From positions 124,001-188,000 of the forward strand of contig ONJQ01000001.1 of assembly GCA_900318175.1 (NCBI GenBank): DNA of 64,000 nt. Reading direction: 5' to 3'. Source of the DNA: an uncultured Bacteroidales bacterium (GTDB taxonomy: Bacteria; Bacteroidota; Bacteroidia; Bacteroidales; P3). Within the stretch, counting starts at the first letter, position 1, and every line of letters begins with the position of its first letter. The notes beneath the pieces were generated by a model that made no database searches, had not been told where the DNA came from, and saw only the letters and a program-made list of their open reading frames with translations. The position numbers and the translations under genes are program-made. Positions 50,301-58,029 of this stretch are shown one piece after another.

Positions 50301-50312
50301 ACGGTTTTTGAT

Positions 50313-50348
50313 TGTCCCTTGGGGGTTTGAAAAAAATTTATATCTTTG
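50313..50348 (+). promoter_or_regulatory. Phage promoter for the terminase unit
   Basis: TGTCCC (50313-50318), 22 nt, TATCTTTG (50341-50348), then CA. Downstream ATG at 50378. A TTG at -33 also fits the host consensus. Confidence 0.75.
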
Positions 50349-50377
50349 CAAAGTGTAAATAATTAAAATTCAATAAT

Positions 50378-51124
50378 ATGAAAACTGAGGTCACAGATTG
50401 GCTTGAAAGAGGCGGGGATTATGGCGAGGGAGTAGAGCTGTTGAGGAAATATAGCCGGAACCGGATGCTGGTGCGCCGCTATGAGCGCAGCCAGGAGCGG
50501 TACCTTGGTGGCACCCTGCGTGCGCTGCTGGCGCGGATGGCCGGGGTACAGCCGGGAGCGGGTGGAGGGCAGCCGAGCACGGCTGCCGGGGTTGAGGGGC
50601 AGCCGAGAACGGCTGCCGGGGTGCCGGAGGTTGTGGCAGCGGCCAAGAGCCTGCTGCATGAGCTGTGGGTGGCGATGACCGAGAAGCAGGAGGAGCTGCG
50701 CGCTGTGGGCGAAGGCAACAGCGACGCTGAGGTTAAGGAGCGGAAGCGCATCATGGCTGAACGTGACCCCATCATCAAGGACTACAATGACCTGTATGAG
50801 CTTAAGGAGGCATACTTTGAGAGCGGGGAGGTGCCGGCCGGCCTTGAGGACCTGGTGAGACGGCTGAGAGGCGAGGCCACGGAGGCCACGGCGAAGAGCC
50901 TATGGGCCGGCATGAGCGACCTGGAGCTGACCAAGGCGAGGAAGGCAAAGAAGATGCAGCTGACCCGCTGCGAGAACCAGCTGAACTACCAGTCGAACCG
51001 CCGCGAGGCCGAGCGCAAGCCGATGCCCGACGGGCCCAAGCGGCACCAGATAGAGAGCAAGCACAAGACCCTACAGGCCGAGCTGCGGGATATGGATCTG
51101 GAGATTGAGAGGAGGGGAATTTGA
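50378..51124 (+). CDS. Phage protein upstream of terminase, helical
   Basis: 248 residues (MKTEVTDWLERGGDYGEGVE). Almost wholly helical; C-terminal coiled coil (LTRCENQLNYQSNRREAERK; HKTLQAELRDMDLEIERRG). Two copies of the 18-bp palindrome are read in frame as GQPSTAAG and GQPRTAAG near residues 63-80, an insertion in a flexible linker. Its position suggests a role in DNA packaging. The family is not recognised. Confidence 0.65.
   Translation: MKTEVTDWLERGGDYGEGVELLRKYSRNRMLVRRYERSQERYLGGTLRALLARMAGVQPGAGGGQPSTAAGVEGQPRTAAGVPEVVAAAKSLLHELWVAMTEKQEELRAVGEGNSDAEVKERKRIMAERDPIIKDYNDLYELKEAYFESGEVPAGLEDLVRRLRGEATEATAKSLWAGMSDLELTKARKAKKMQLTRCENQLNYQSNRREAERKPMPDGPKRHQIESKHKTLQAELRDMDLEIERRGI
50569..50616 (+). 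repeat. 18-bp palindrome, copies 4 and 5, in frame
   Basis: GCAGCCGAGCACGGCTGC at 50569-50586 and GCAGCCGAGAACGGCTGC at 50599-50616, 30 bp apart inside the 50378 gene. Confidence 0.9.
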
Positions 51125-51131
51125 GAACAGG

Positions 51132-51149
51132 GCAGCCGAGAACGGCTGC
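51132..51149 (+). repeat. 18-bp palindrome, copy 6 (intergenic)
   Basis: Perfect copy between the stop at 51124 and the ATG at 51172. Confidence 0.9.
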
Positions 51150-51171
51150 CGGGAATTGGGATTTGAGAAAT

Positions 51172-51672
51172 ATGGCAGAAGAGAAGACCGATAGTAATAA
51201 TAACCTGCTGGAGCAGGTGAGGGAGTGCGGACGGCTGGCCATGGCGTTGGAGGATGTGGCGGTGCTGGCGGGGCTGCCGCTGTCGGAGGTTTTTGCCGAC
51301 TTCGAGGCGCACGGGGAGCTGTACACGGCCTACCGGCGGGGACAGGTGGAGACGAAGATGGCGTTGCGCGGCGCGGTGCTGCGCAAGGCCAGGAGCGGCG
51401 AGCCGGGAGCCGTGGAGGAGATGAACAGATACATGCGAGAATTAGACATCATGCAATATGGAAACACAACAGAAGAGGAAGCTGGGGACGTGCCAGCCGG
51501 TGAAGGCGGGGACGCTGGAGAGCATAACGGTGGTGGATGTGAACGTGGTGAGGGAGGCACTGAGCTGCGGGAAGGTGACGAGCCTGTCGCCGGAGAGGCA
51601 GCACATGCTGAGGGCATTGCGGACGGCGTGGGGGCTGATGGAGCGGTACCCGCAGAAGCAGCAGTGCGCTAA
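51172..51672 (+). CDS. Putative terminase small-subunit-like / HTH protein with long overlap
   Basis: 166 residues from ATG 51172. The first ~95 look real: LLEQVRECGRLAMALEDVAV and LAGLPLSEVFADFEAHGELY carry an HTH rhythm, followed by YRRGQVETKMALRGAVLRKA. After M95 it turns into Gly/Glu/Ala-rich low complexity exactly where the next gene is encoded in the +1 frame. The C-terminal 70 residues may be an overprinted tail, or a +1 shift may join it to 51458-52078. This N-terminus resembles phage small-terminase DNA-binding heads. Confidence 0.55.
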   Translation: MAEEKTDSNNNLLEQVRECGRLAMALEDVAVLAGLPLSEVFADFEAHGELYTAYRRGQVETKMALRGAVLRKARSGEPGAVEEMNRYMRELDIMQYGNTTEEEAGDVPAGEGGDAGEHNGGGCERGEGGTELREGDEPVAGEAAHAEGIADGVGADGAVPAEAAVR

Positions 51673-52078
51673 CCACCTTGCAGAGCTGCTTGACATCCCC
51701 AAGAGCACGGCATGGACATACGTGGACTTTGCGCGGAAGACGTGGGGCGACCTTCAGGACGTTACCCAGTCGTTCCTGTCGGCGTATCTTAGCAACTGGC
51801 TGATGAAGATGATCAGCGATCCTGGCACGGGCGACGCTATCCGCGCCAAGTGCCTGGCCACGCTGGAGAAGCACATCTCCAACATGCCTCAGAGCGAAGT
51901 GGACCCCGAGTCGGCGGGTGCCAAACAGGTTTTCATCCAGTTCAACGTGAACGGGGTGAACTACTCCTTGCCGCAGGGCGCGCTGGAGAAACTGGGGGTC
52001 GTGGTGAAGGAAGAGATGCTTGACGCGCTGGCCGTGGAGGTGGACGCGCAACAGGCGGCGGCGATTATGGAGAGTTAA
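51458..52078 (+). CDS. Putative terminase small subunit / packaging partner
   Basis: 206 residues. METQQKRKLGTCQPVKAGTL start; MLRALRTAWGLMERYPQKQQ; an HTH-like NHLAELLDIPKSTAWTYVDF; helical DVTQSFLSAYLSNWLMKMIS; and an oligomerisation-like C-terminus (VFIQFNVNGVNYSLPQGALE). It lies 42 nt before the large terminase, the usual place of TerS. It overlaps the preceding frame by 215 nt. Confidence 0.7.
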   Translation: METQQKRKLGTCQPVKAGTLESITVVDVNVVREALSCGKVTSLSPERQHMLRALRTAWGLMERYPQKQQCANHLAELLDIPKSTAWTYVDFARKTWGDLQDVTQSFLSAYLSNWLMKMISDPGTGDAIRAKCLATLEKHISNMPQSEVDPESAGAKQVFIQFNVNGVNYSLPQGALEKLGVVVKEEMLDALAVEVDAQQAAAIMES

Positions 52079-52119
52079 TTTTTTCACCGGCCGAAAACGG
52101 ACGGGATGTATTATGGAAT

Positions 52120-53883
52120 ATGGAAAAGATAAGTGTCAGCGGGAATATGGCGCAGCTCCCGAAGCTGCTGCTTAACGCTAAGTATATGGTGAGCGTGGAG
52201 GGGCGCGGCACCGGCAAGAGCTATGATATCGGCTTCATGATGGCGCGGATAATCCACGATATGCCGCGGAGCGTGACCACACTGACTGGCAAGAGTTACG
52301 GGCAGCTGCTGACCAGGACGCTGCCGAGCAGCCTGAAGCTGCTGAACGCGATGGGGTGGGTGAAGGATAAGACCTATGTGATAGGCAAGAAGCCTCCGAG
52401 CGGGTTCAGGCAGCCGTATGAGGCCATCAACAAGTTCGACAACGTGATCACGTTCGTGAACGGAACGGCCTTTGCGATGGTGTCGCAAAGCGAGCCGGGT
52501 AGCGGACGCGGAGCCAACAGCGACTTCGAGATCGTCGACGAAGCCCTGCTGCTGGACCGCGAGCAATACAACAACGAGGTGGCCCCCACGAACCGCGGCA
52601 ACAATGACCGGTTCGGGAAAAAGAGCCCGAACCCCGTGCCGTACCACCACGGCTTCAAGTACTGCTCGTCGATGCCAACGAACAAGGAGGGTCGGTGGCT
52701 GCTGGAGTATGGCGAGTATTACCAGAGGGAGCGGGGGGTGAAGCTGTTCTCCGAGTGGAACAGGATAGTGACGCTGCAAGTGGCGTTGCTGGATGTGGTG
52801 CGGGCGTACCGCGCGGCGAAGGAGGGCGGCACGGAGGCACAGGCGGCGGAGGCTGTGGGGGAGTTCCGTGCGCAGTGGGCGGAGATAGCGCGACTGCGGC
52901 GGCGGATAGTTCCTTTCGTGAGCCGGGACGGCGTGCTGTTCACCCTGGCTAACGCTTATGATAACATTGACATGCTGGGGATGGACTACCTGCTGAGCAA
53001 CCAGCAGAAGCTGCCTTACCTTATCTTTATGACGGAGATCATGAACATGTTCTATGATAAGGTGGAGGATTGCTTCTATGCGCTGAAGGAGGCCAAGCAT
53101 GTGTACTACAACGCATACGACAACGCGCGGGTGCTGGCGGCGGCCAGCGAGCACGGGTATGCCCTGTCGACGGAGGACTACCAGAGTTGCGAGTATGACC
53201 GCGACTGCTTGCCCACGGAACCGCTGGAGGTATGTTTCGATTGGGGCAGCTCAATCTGCCTCATGGTGGTGCACCAGGAGCGGCATTGGGATTACGTGGA
53301 GGATTGCGCGTCGGAGCAGGTGTGCCAGACGCAGATAAACGAGTTCTTTGTGAAGCCGGACAAGATGGACGGGATGATGATAACGGACTTAATCCTAAAG
53401 TTCAATAAATACTATCTTAATCACGGAAACAGAACGGTTTACTTCTATAAGGACCGTTACGGCGACCATAGGAACCCCAACGTGCGGAACAACGAAACGT
53501 TCAATGAAATGGCCATTCGGGAACTGGTGGCTGCCGGGTGGCGTGTCGTGCCGAGGATGCACCCGGGGATGGAGCCTCCGCAGAGCGACAAGTACAACCT
53601 ATGGGCGCGGATATTGTCGGAGACCTCCCCTACCCTGCCGAAGTTCCGCATTAACGGCAACCGGTGCAAATACACCTTGATTTCGATGTACAACACCAAG
53701 GTGAAGACGGTGGACAGGGAGTTCAAGAAGGACAAGAGTTCGGAGCGTGCAAGCAGCGGAGTTCCAGCGGAAGAGGCTACTCACTTCGGAGATGCCGTCG
53801 ATAAGCTGATATGGACCAAATACGGGGCAGCCATATCGACCAGGCACGGCGGCGCGGGATATGTGCGATGGAAAAAGAGTTAG
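52120..53883 (+). CDS. Terminase large subunit
   Basis: 587 residues. ATPase: Walker A G28-R-G-T-G-K-S34 (VSVEGRGTGKSYD), Walker-B-like DFEIVDEALLL and a coupling region YHHGFKYCSSMPTNKEGRWL. C-terminal RNase-H-like nuclease: VCFDWGSSICLMVVHQE (first Asp), FYKDRYGDHRN (central acidic pair) and EEATHFGDAVDKLIWTKYG (late acidic residue). Cuts and pumps concatemeric DNA through the portal. Start ATG 52120. A curved-DNA repeat array follows 27 bp downstream of its stop. Confidence 0.93.
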   Translation: MEKISVSGNMAQLPKLLLNAKYMVSVEGRGTGKSYDIGFMMARIIHDMPRSVTTLTGKSYGQLLTRTLPSSLKLLNAMGWVKDKTYVIGKKPPSGFRQPYEAINKFDNVITFVNGTAFAMVSQSEPGSGRGANSDFEIVDEALLLDREQYNNEVAPTNRGNNDRFGKKSPNPVPYHHGFKYCSSMPTNKEGRWLLEYGEYYQRERGVKLFSEWNRIVTLQVALLDVVRAYRAAKEGGTEAQAAEAVGEFRAQWAEIARLRRRIVPFVSRDGVLFTLANAYDNIDMLGMDYLLSNQQKLPYLIFMTEIMNMFYDKVEDCFYALKEAKHVYYNAYDNARVLAAASEHGYALSTEDYQSCEYDRDCLPTEPLEVCFDWGSSICLMVVHQERHWDYVEDCASEQVCQTQINEFFVKPDKMDGMMITDLILKFNKYYLNHGNRTVYFYKDRYGDHRNPNVRNNETFNEMAIRELVAAGWRVVPRMHPGMEPPQSDKYNLWARILSETSPTLPKFRINGNRCKYTLISMYNTKVKTVDREFKKDKSSERASSGVPAEEATHFGDAVDKLIWTKYGAAISTRHGGAGYVRWKKS

Positions 53884-53910
53884 TAACTATTTTCGCGCCA
53901 GTGCGAAACT

Positions 53911-54027
53911 GGCCAAAAAAAGGCCAAAAAAGGGTCAAATGAAGGCCAATATGGCCAAAAAAAGGCCAAAAAATGACCAAATAAAGGCCAATATGGCCAA
54001 ATAAAGGCTAAAAAAGGGCCAAAAAAT
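53911..54027. repeat. 11-bp GGCCAAAAAAA phased A-tract array
   Basis: Eleven head-to-tail units starting at 53911, 53922, 53933, 53944, 53953, 53964, 53975, 53986, 53995, 54006 and 54017. Unit 4 and unit 8 are shortened to GGCCAATAT (9 bp), giving a 42-bp super-repeat (11+11+11+9). A-tracts in helical phase predict strong intrinsic curvature. The rest of 53884-54361 is T-rich with no confident gene. Confidence 0.9.
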
Positions 54028-54361
54028 CAAGCAAGGGTTTGGGCTGTGCGCCTGTGGGTGGTTTTCGGATCCGGGATTTTTCTTTTCGGGCCGGTGGCTC
54101 CTTGGGTGCTTGTTTCATCGGCGGATAGTTTTTTTTGCAGCTCGTTTCTGTTTTGGTTGAGATGAGTTTTGCTTTTGTGTTGATTTTCTATTATTTGTGT
54201 TTTTAGCAAGATTTTTCTTCTGGCTCTGGAAAAATGTGACGAACGGCGGTGCGGAGTGGGACGAATGGCGGTGCAAAATTGTCTTTCGCCGCGTTTTTTT
54301 TCGGTTTTTTGCCGATTTTCCGCCGGACGGTATCCCCTTCGGAGTGACCCGCCGCGGGTTG

Positions 54362-54541
54362 TCAGTATTCTGTGAGGCTTATGATTGTGCGGGTCTCCTC
54401 AACGGCGATATAATCGAGCGGGTAGAGCTGGCGCAGCCGCTGCGCCTCCTTGCGGCACTGTGGCAGGGTGTCAACCATCCATGTTGTTCCGTCCCAGATG
54501 ACGCGGTAGGTTGTTCGTTCTTGTATCTTCTTTTTTTTCAT
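54362..54541 (-). CDS. 59-residue basic protein of the leftward cargo unit
   Basis: Frame from ATG 54541 to TGA 54364-54362: MKKKKIQERTTYRVIWDGTT, then WMVDTLPQCRKEAQRLRQLY, then PLDYIAVEETRTIISLTEY. Compact alternating strand-helix-strand pattern, length complete, good codon composition. Too short for a family call. It follows the J-domain gene on the same strand and may share its message. Confidence 0.65.
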   Translation of the reverse strand: MKKKKIQERTTYRVIWDGTTWMVDTLPQCRKEAQRLRQLYPLDYIAVEETRTIISLTEY

Positions 54542-54578
54542 GGGTTTATATTTTTTTGTGTCACCCTTCCCGCTTCGA

Positions 54579-54667
54579 CACCCTGACGGGAGGCGAGGCG
54601 GGCGGCGTGGGGTTGTTCCTTCCCGGGTCGTTGTCCGCTCGTCGCTGCATCGTTACCCGTCAGGGTG
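54579..54667. repeat. 12-bp inverted repeat between cargo genes
   Basis: CACCCTGACGGG (54579-54590) is repeated inverted as CCCGTCAGGGTG (54656-54667), with 65 bp between. Possible long-range hairpin in the leftward transcript. Confidence 0.7.
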
Positions 54668-54773
54668 ACGGGGAGCGATGCTGTAACGATGTAGTAACGG
54701 TGCAGGGGTGAACGTTGCCGGGGCTATTCGTCCACGCGGCGCAGATGGAGCCCTGAGGCGGGGTGATGCTGCT

Positions 54774-56738
54774 TTATAACATGGACATAATGCCTTTGCG
54801 CAGTTGCTCGACTTGTGCGGCCCAATAGGCCAAGCCGAAACCGTCGACGGTTTCGGTTGGGTGTTTTAGCAGGTGCAGCGCGTTGGCCTTTGCGGTCTTC
54901 AGCCGGGCGGATAGGCTGACAATATCGGTGTCGGGTTCTGGCTCTGGTTCCGGCTGGGGTTCTGGTTCTGGCTCCGGCTGGGGTTCTGGTTCCGGCTGAG
55001 GTTCTGGTTCCGGTTCCGGCTGGGGTTCTGGCTCCGGCTGGGGTGCTGGTACTGGCTGGGGTGCTGCTGTAGGATCCTGGCCAAACCAGCGGCGCAGGCG
55101 GTCGACGGCTTCGGGGTCGGTGGCTTGCCACTGTTGCGCGTCCTTGTTCCAGGTTGCGCCGTGTGCCTTGATGGCTCGACGGTTGCGGAAGGTGGTGCGG
55201 GGGTCGCCTGTAACGGCCACGCCGCCGGGGATGTCCTCCAGGGTGAGACCTTCGGCGGGTGCTGCGTCGGGGTCGGGGTCGGGGGCGGTGGTGTCGGCCT
55301 TGTTGGTCTTTTCGGCCTTGTCGGTGGTGTCGGCCTTGTTGGTCTGCTTGTGTTCCCGTTCGGCGCGCTGGCGGTCGATGTCGGCCAGTTCGGCGCGCAG
55401 GGCGGCGACGGTGTCGGCGGTTATGCCTGTTATCCGGCATCCGTCTATATCCAGCCCGCAGGAGGCAAACTTTGCCCGGCGGGATGTCTCTGCTTTGTAG
55501 TTTGTGAAATACAGCGGCGCGTAGAACTTGGCTCCGTCGTGGGTGTATGGGCCACATATACGGATGGAAAATAACATATTGCCGCAAAGCTCTGACCAGT
55601 CGCACGGCTGCCAGTCATACGACCCTTTGCCGTTGGGGGTCTGGGTTGCAAAAATATTCTGCCCTAATGCCTTCTTTATGGCCTTCATCGTGGGGCCGTA
55701 GTTGGGGCGGAACTGTGGCGGGTTGTCCTTCTTTGTTGTGGTGATGGGGTAGATCTCCCGCATTAGGCGCATGATCCTGTCTGAGGTGGTTAAATATTCG
55801 TATTCGTCGGTACAGTTTTTTATCTCATGTGTATAATTGAGTATGTGAAAACCGTTAGGGGTGTAGCCACAGGCCTTTACCAGGCGGAAATATTCTTGGA
55901 ATGTGATAGAAAATTCGCCGGTGGTGGTCCAGTGGCTGAAGATGGCAGCGGCGGCGGCTTCCAGTTGTGCGGTGCCCTCGTCGCTGAGGGTTCGCGTCAG
56001 GTCCAGGCTCGTTATATGGTTGCCGGCTTGGCCGAAGGCCTCCCTCCATGGGGATGTTGTTGTGTCCTCGTTGTATGTGCCATAGTCACAATATGGATCG
56101 CACGAATAGAACGCCGGGATAAATAACTGCAATTCCTTGGCGGTGTCCTTCATGGCTTGGACGGTGGGCCCGTCTTCCCATGACACGGAAAATTTTTCTT
56201 TCCAACATTCGTTGGTGATCTTTACAGTAGGGTTGCAGCCGGGAAAATAGGTTTCTACCACCTTTTTTATGTTGCGTTTGGTGGCGGCGGTGTAGGCGGC
56301 TGCAGACTTTTTTTCGTTGTGTCGCTTGCTGGTGATGCTTTCCGGGATGCGCTCCAGCTTTTGAGACCATGCGCGGACGGCAGCGGCGGCGACTTCTTGC
56401 GCCTTGCGTGCGCGTTCTGCTTCCTGTGCAGCCTCTTCGCGGCGGCGTGCAGCCTCTTCGCGCTTGCGGCGTTCGTCCTCTTCGCGCTGCTGCTGCTCTT
56501 CGGCCTTCTTCCTGGCTTGGTATTGTTCCCACTGGCGGCGCATGTAGTCCGATGTGCTTTCGGCACTGGAATATTTGCGGCCCGTGCCGGTGGTGGCCAA
56601 TAGTGTAGAGTATTCGGCCATCATGGCCTTAAACTCTTCCGCGTTGCCGCCGTGGTCGGGGTGCAGGTGGTTGGCGAGTTCTCTAAATTCTTTTTTTAGC
56701 TCTTCGGCTGTGTAGCTTGATTTTTTGAAGTATTTCAT
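54774..56738 (-). CDS. J-domain protein with DUF5710-like module and (PE/PQ) repeat, phage cargo
   Basis: 654 residues on the strand opposite to the virion genes. The N-terminal J domain spans 8-55 with H26-P27-D28 ([11 protein letters not shown]), so it can engage DnaK. A charged helix follows ([20 protein letters not shown]). A large central region shows no known motif ([32 protein letters not shown]). Then [20 protein letters not shown] with WFGQDP, a module resembling the DUF5710 unit seen in ArdC-type antirestriction and plasmid primase proteins. [13 protein letters not shown] repeat precedes a helical C-terminus. Anti-defence or replication accessory is inferred. Confidence 0.8.
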   Translation of the reverse strand: MKYFKKSSYTAEELKKEFRELANHLHPDHGGNAEEFKAMMAEYSTLLATTGTGRKYSSAESTSDYMRRQWEQYQARKKAEEQQQREEDERRKREEAARRREEAAQEAERARKAQEVAAAAVRAWSQKLERIPESITSKRHNEKKSAAAYTAATKRNIKKVVETYFPGCNPTVKITNECWKEKFSVSWEDGPTVQAMKDTAKELQLFIPAFYSCDPYCDYGTYNEDTTTSPWREAFGQAGNHITSLDLTRTLSDEGTAQLEAAAAAIFSHWTTTGEFSITFQEYFRLVKACGYTPNGFHILNYTHEIKNCTDEYEYLTTSDRIMRLMREIYPITTTKKDNPPQFRPNYGPTMKAIKKALGQNIFATQTPNGKGSYDWQPCDWSELCGNMLFSIRICGPYTHDGAKFYAPLYFTNYKAETSRRAKFASCGLDIDGCRITGITADTVAALRAELADIDRQRAEREHKQTNKADTTDKAEKTNKADTTAPDPDPDAAPAEGLTLEDIPGGVAVTGDPRTTFRNRRAIKAHGATWNKDAQQWQATDPEAVDRLRRWFGQDPTAAPQPVPAPQPEPEPQPEPEPEPQPEPEPQPEPEPEPQPEPEPEPDTDIVSLSARLKTAKANALHLLKHPTETVDGFGLAYWAAQVEQLRKGIMSML

Positions 56739-56813
56739 TGTATTGTTGTTTTTATAATTGGGGGGTGCCGGGTCTCGCTCCCGGGCGGCCTCTTCGACTC
56801 ACCCCCTTTCGGG

Positions 56814-57269
56814 CTATCGGGTCCAGAATGGTTGAATGATCCGGTATCCCCTGAAGGGTCTAACCTCGACGGCTTCAAGGTTTGCTACGGGGTGAGCGGT
56901 CTGCCAGTTGTACACTGGTAGCCACTTGGAGTTGTGCCGGGAGGGGGTCAGCCATTCGGTCAGGGTCTTAGCATAGATCCTGTTCCCGTCGCGGAACACG
57001 TACCAGCGCACGCCTTCGGGATCGGTGTAGATGCTGCCTTGCATCTGGTCGGCCATGTCGGCCAGCGCGCGCCGGTCGGTCTTGTCAAGTCCGCGCGTGT
57101 ATATGTCCGTGGCCATTAGTGCCTGGATATATAAGTGTGTATAATATACTGCACCCATCATGCAACCCGTTCGGGTGTCGCATTGGATCCTGCAGCCTTC
57201 TGGCATCTGCTTTTTCGTCGCGGCCAGTGCCTGGCTGAACTTTTCGTGTGTTCTTTCGTGGTGTGTCAT
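56814..57269 (-). CDS. First gene of the leftward phage cargo unit, unknown function
   Basis: 151 residues (MTHHERTHEKFSQALAATKK). Cys pair and short strands in CRIQCDTRTGCMMGAVYYTH; aromatic-rich end (NSKWLPVYNWQTAHPVANLE; RIIQPFWTR). No family recognised. It is preceded by its own leftward promoter and followed after 75 nt by the J-domain gene, so the two form a unit. Confidence 0.65.
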   Translation of the reverse strand: MTHHERTHEKFSQALAATKKQMPEGCRIQCDTRTGCMMGAVYYTHLYIQALMATDIYTRGLDKTDRRALADMADQMQGSIYTDPEGVRWYVFRDGNRIYAKTLTEWLTPSRHNSKWLPVYNWQTAHPVANLEAVEVRPFRGYRIIQPFWTR

Positions 57270-57327
57270 TTTGTTTTTGGGTGTTTGTGGCGGGCGGTCC
57301 CGCCTGATTATTTATTGTTTTCGGCGG

Positions 57328-57359
57328 CAAAGGTACGGCAATTTATTCGTTCCGTGCAA
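57328..57359 (-). promoter_or_regulatory. Leftward promoter of the cargo unit
   Basis: Minus strand TTG (57359-57357), 21 nt, TACCTTTG (57335-57328). Exact -7, spacing slightly long. Independent of the lytic promoters, so the cargo could be expressed in the lysogen. The remainder of 57270-57734 is G/T-rich with no gene. Confidence 0.65.
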
Positions 57360-57676
57360 CTGGGTGGGACACAAAGCCGGGAGTGTGGGACGAAATGCTG
57401 TGCGCAGATCCGGCACCGGCGCGGGGTTGTGGCGGGGTGCGGCATCCGTTCACATATCACTGAGGATGACGGTGTTGTGCGCACACCGCTCGGTAGGGCA
57501 TGCCCCCGAATGGGGAGTATCGAAAGGGGTGGAGTTGTTGAAAAAACGGGTTGAGGGACAGTGTGTTAGGTGTTTTGGGGCGGGTGGCTATATGTTTGAG
57601 GGCGAGTAGGTTGTGGTGTTTTATAATATTGTGTGTTTCAGTGTGTTGTGTGGTTATTTGGGGATGGGTTAGAGGG

Positions 57677-57712
57677 TGTCCCTTCGGGTTTTTGGGAATG
57701 GTTGTATCTTTG
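57677..57712 (+). promoter_or_regulatory. Phage promoter of the portal-neck-tail unit
   Basis: TGTCCC (57677-57682), 22 nt, TATCTTTG (57705-57712), then CAG. Gene starts at 57735. Confidence 0.75.
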
Positions 57713-57734
57713 CAGTGTATAAAAAGGATTATTT

Positions 57735-58013
57735 ATGGCAAAGGTTAGACGAATGGACGTGCTGCGGGAGATGGAGCTGCGGGAGGATGGCAAAGGGAAC
57801 GGGGTTTACTTTTCCATCAAGTTTGTGCAGGGGAACGGCGAGTTGGTGTATTTTGCGCGGGCGCGTAGTTGCGGGCTGCGTGGCGACATGAAGCGGACGC
57901 GGAAGCGGGGTGTGATGCCGGTGGACACTGCCGGGAACGATGTTTCGCCTCACCCCTACCCTGTGGGGATAGACAATATTCTGTTGTTCAACGGGGATGA
58001 TGTGGTGTTTTGA
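57735..58013 (+). CDS. Small phage protein before the portal
   Basis: 92 residues (MAKVRRMDVLREMELREDGK). Basic, strand-rich: GVYFSIKFVQGNGELVYFAR, then GVMPVDTAGNDVSPHPYPVG and IDNILLFNGDDVVF. No match recognised. Its place directly before the portal suggests a head-assembly accessory. 16 nt from the portal ATG. Confidence 0.65.
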   Translation: MAKVRRMDVLREMELREDGKGNGVYFSIKFVQGNGELVYFARARSCGLRGDMKRTRKRGVMPVDTAGNDVSPHPYPVGIDNILLFNGDDVVF

Positions 58014-58029
58014 TTGAAAAGAATTAGTT

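Noticed and set aside
54027-54209. 60-codon minus-strand frame in the T-rich gap after the terminase
   Set aside because: Hydrophilic low-complexity product, no start context, and it overlaps the A-tract array end; kept out for lack of support.
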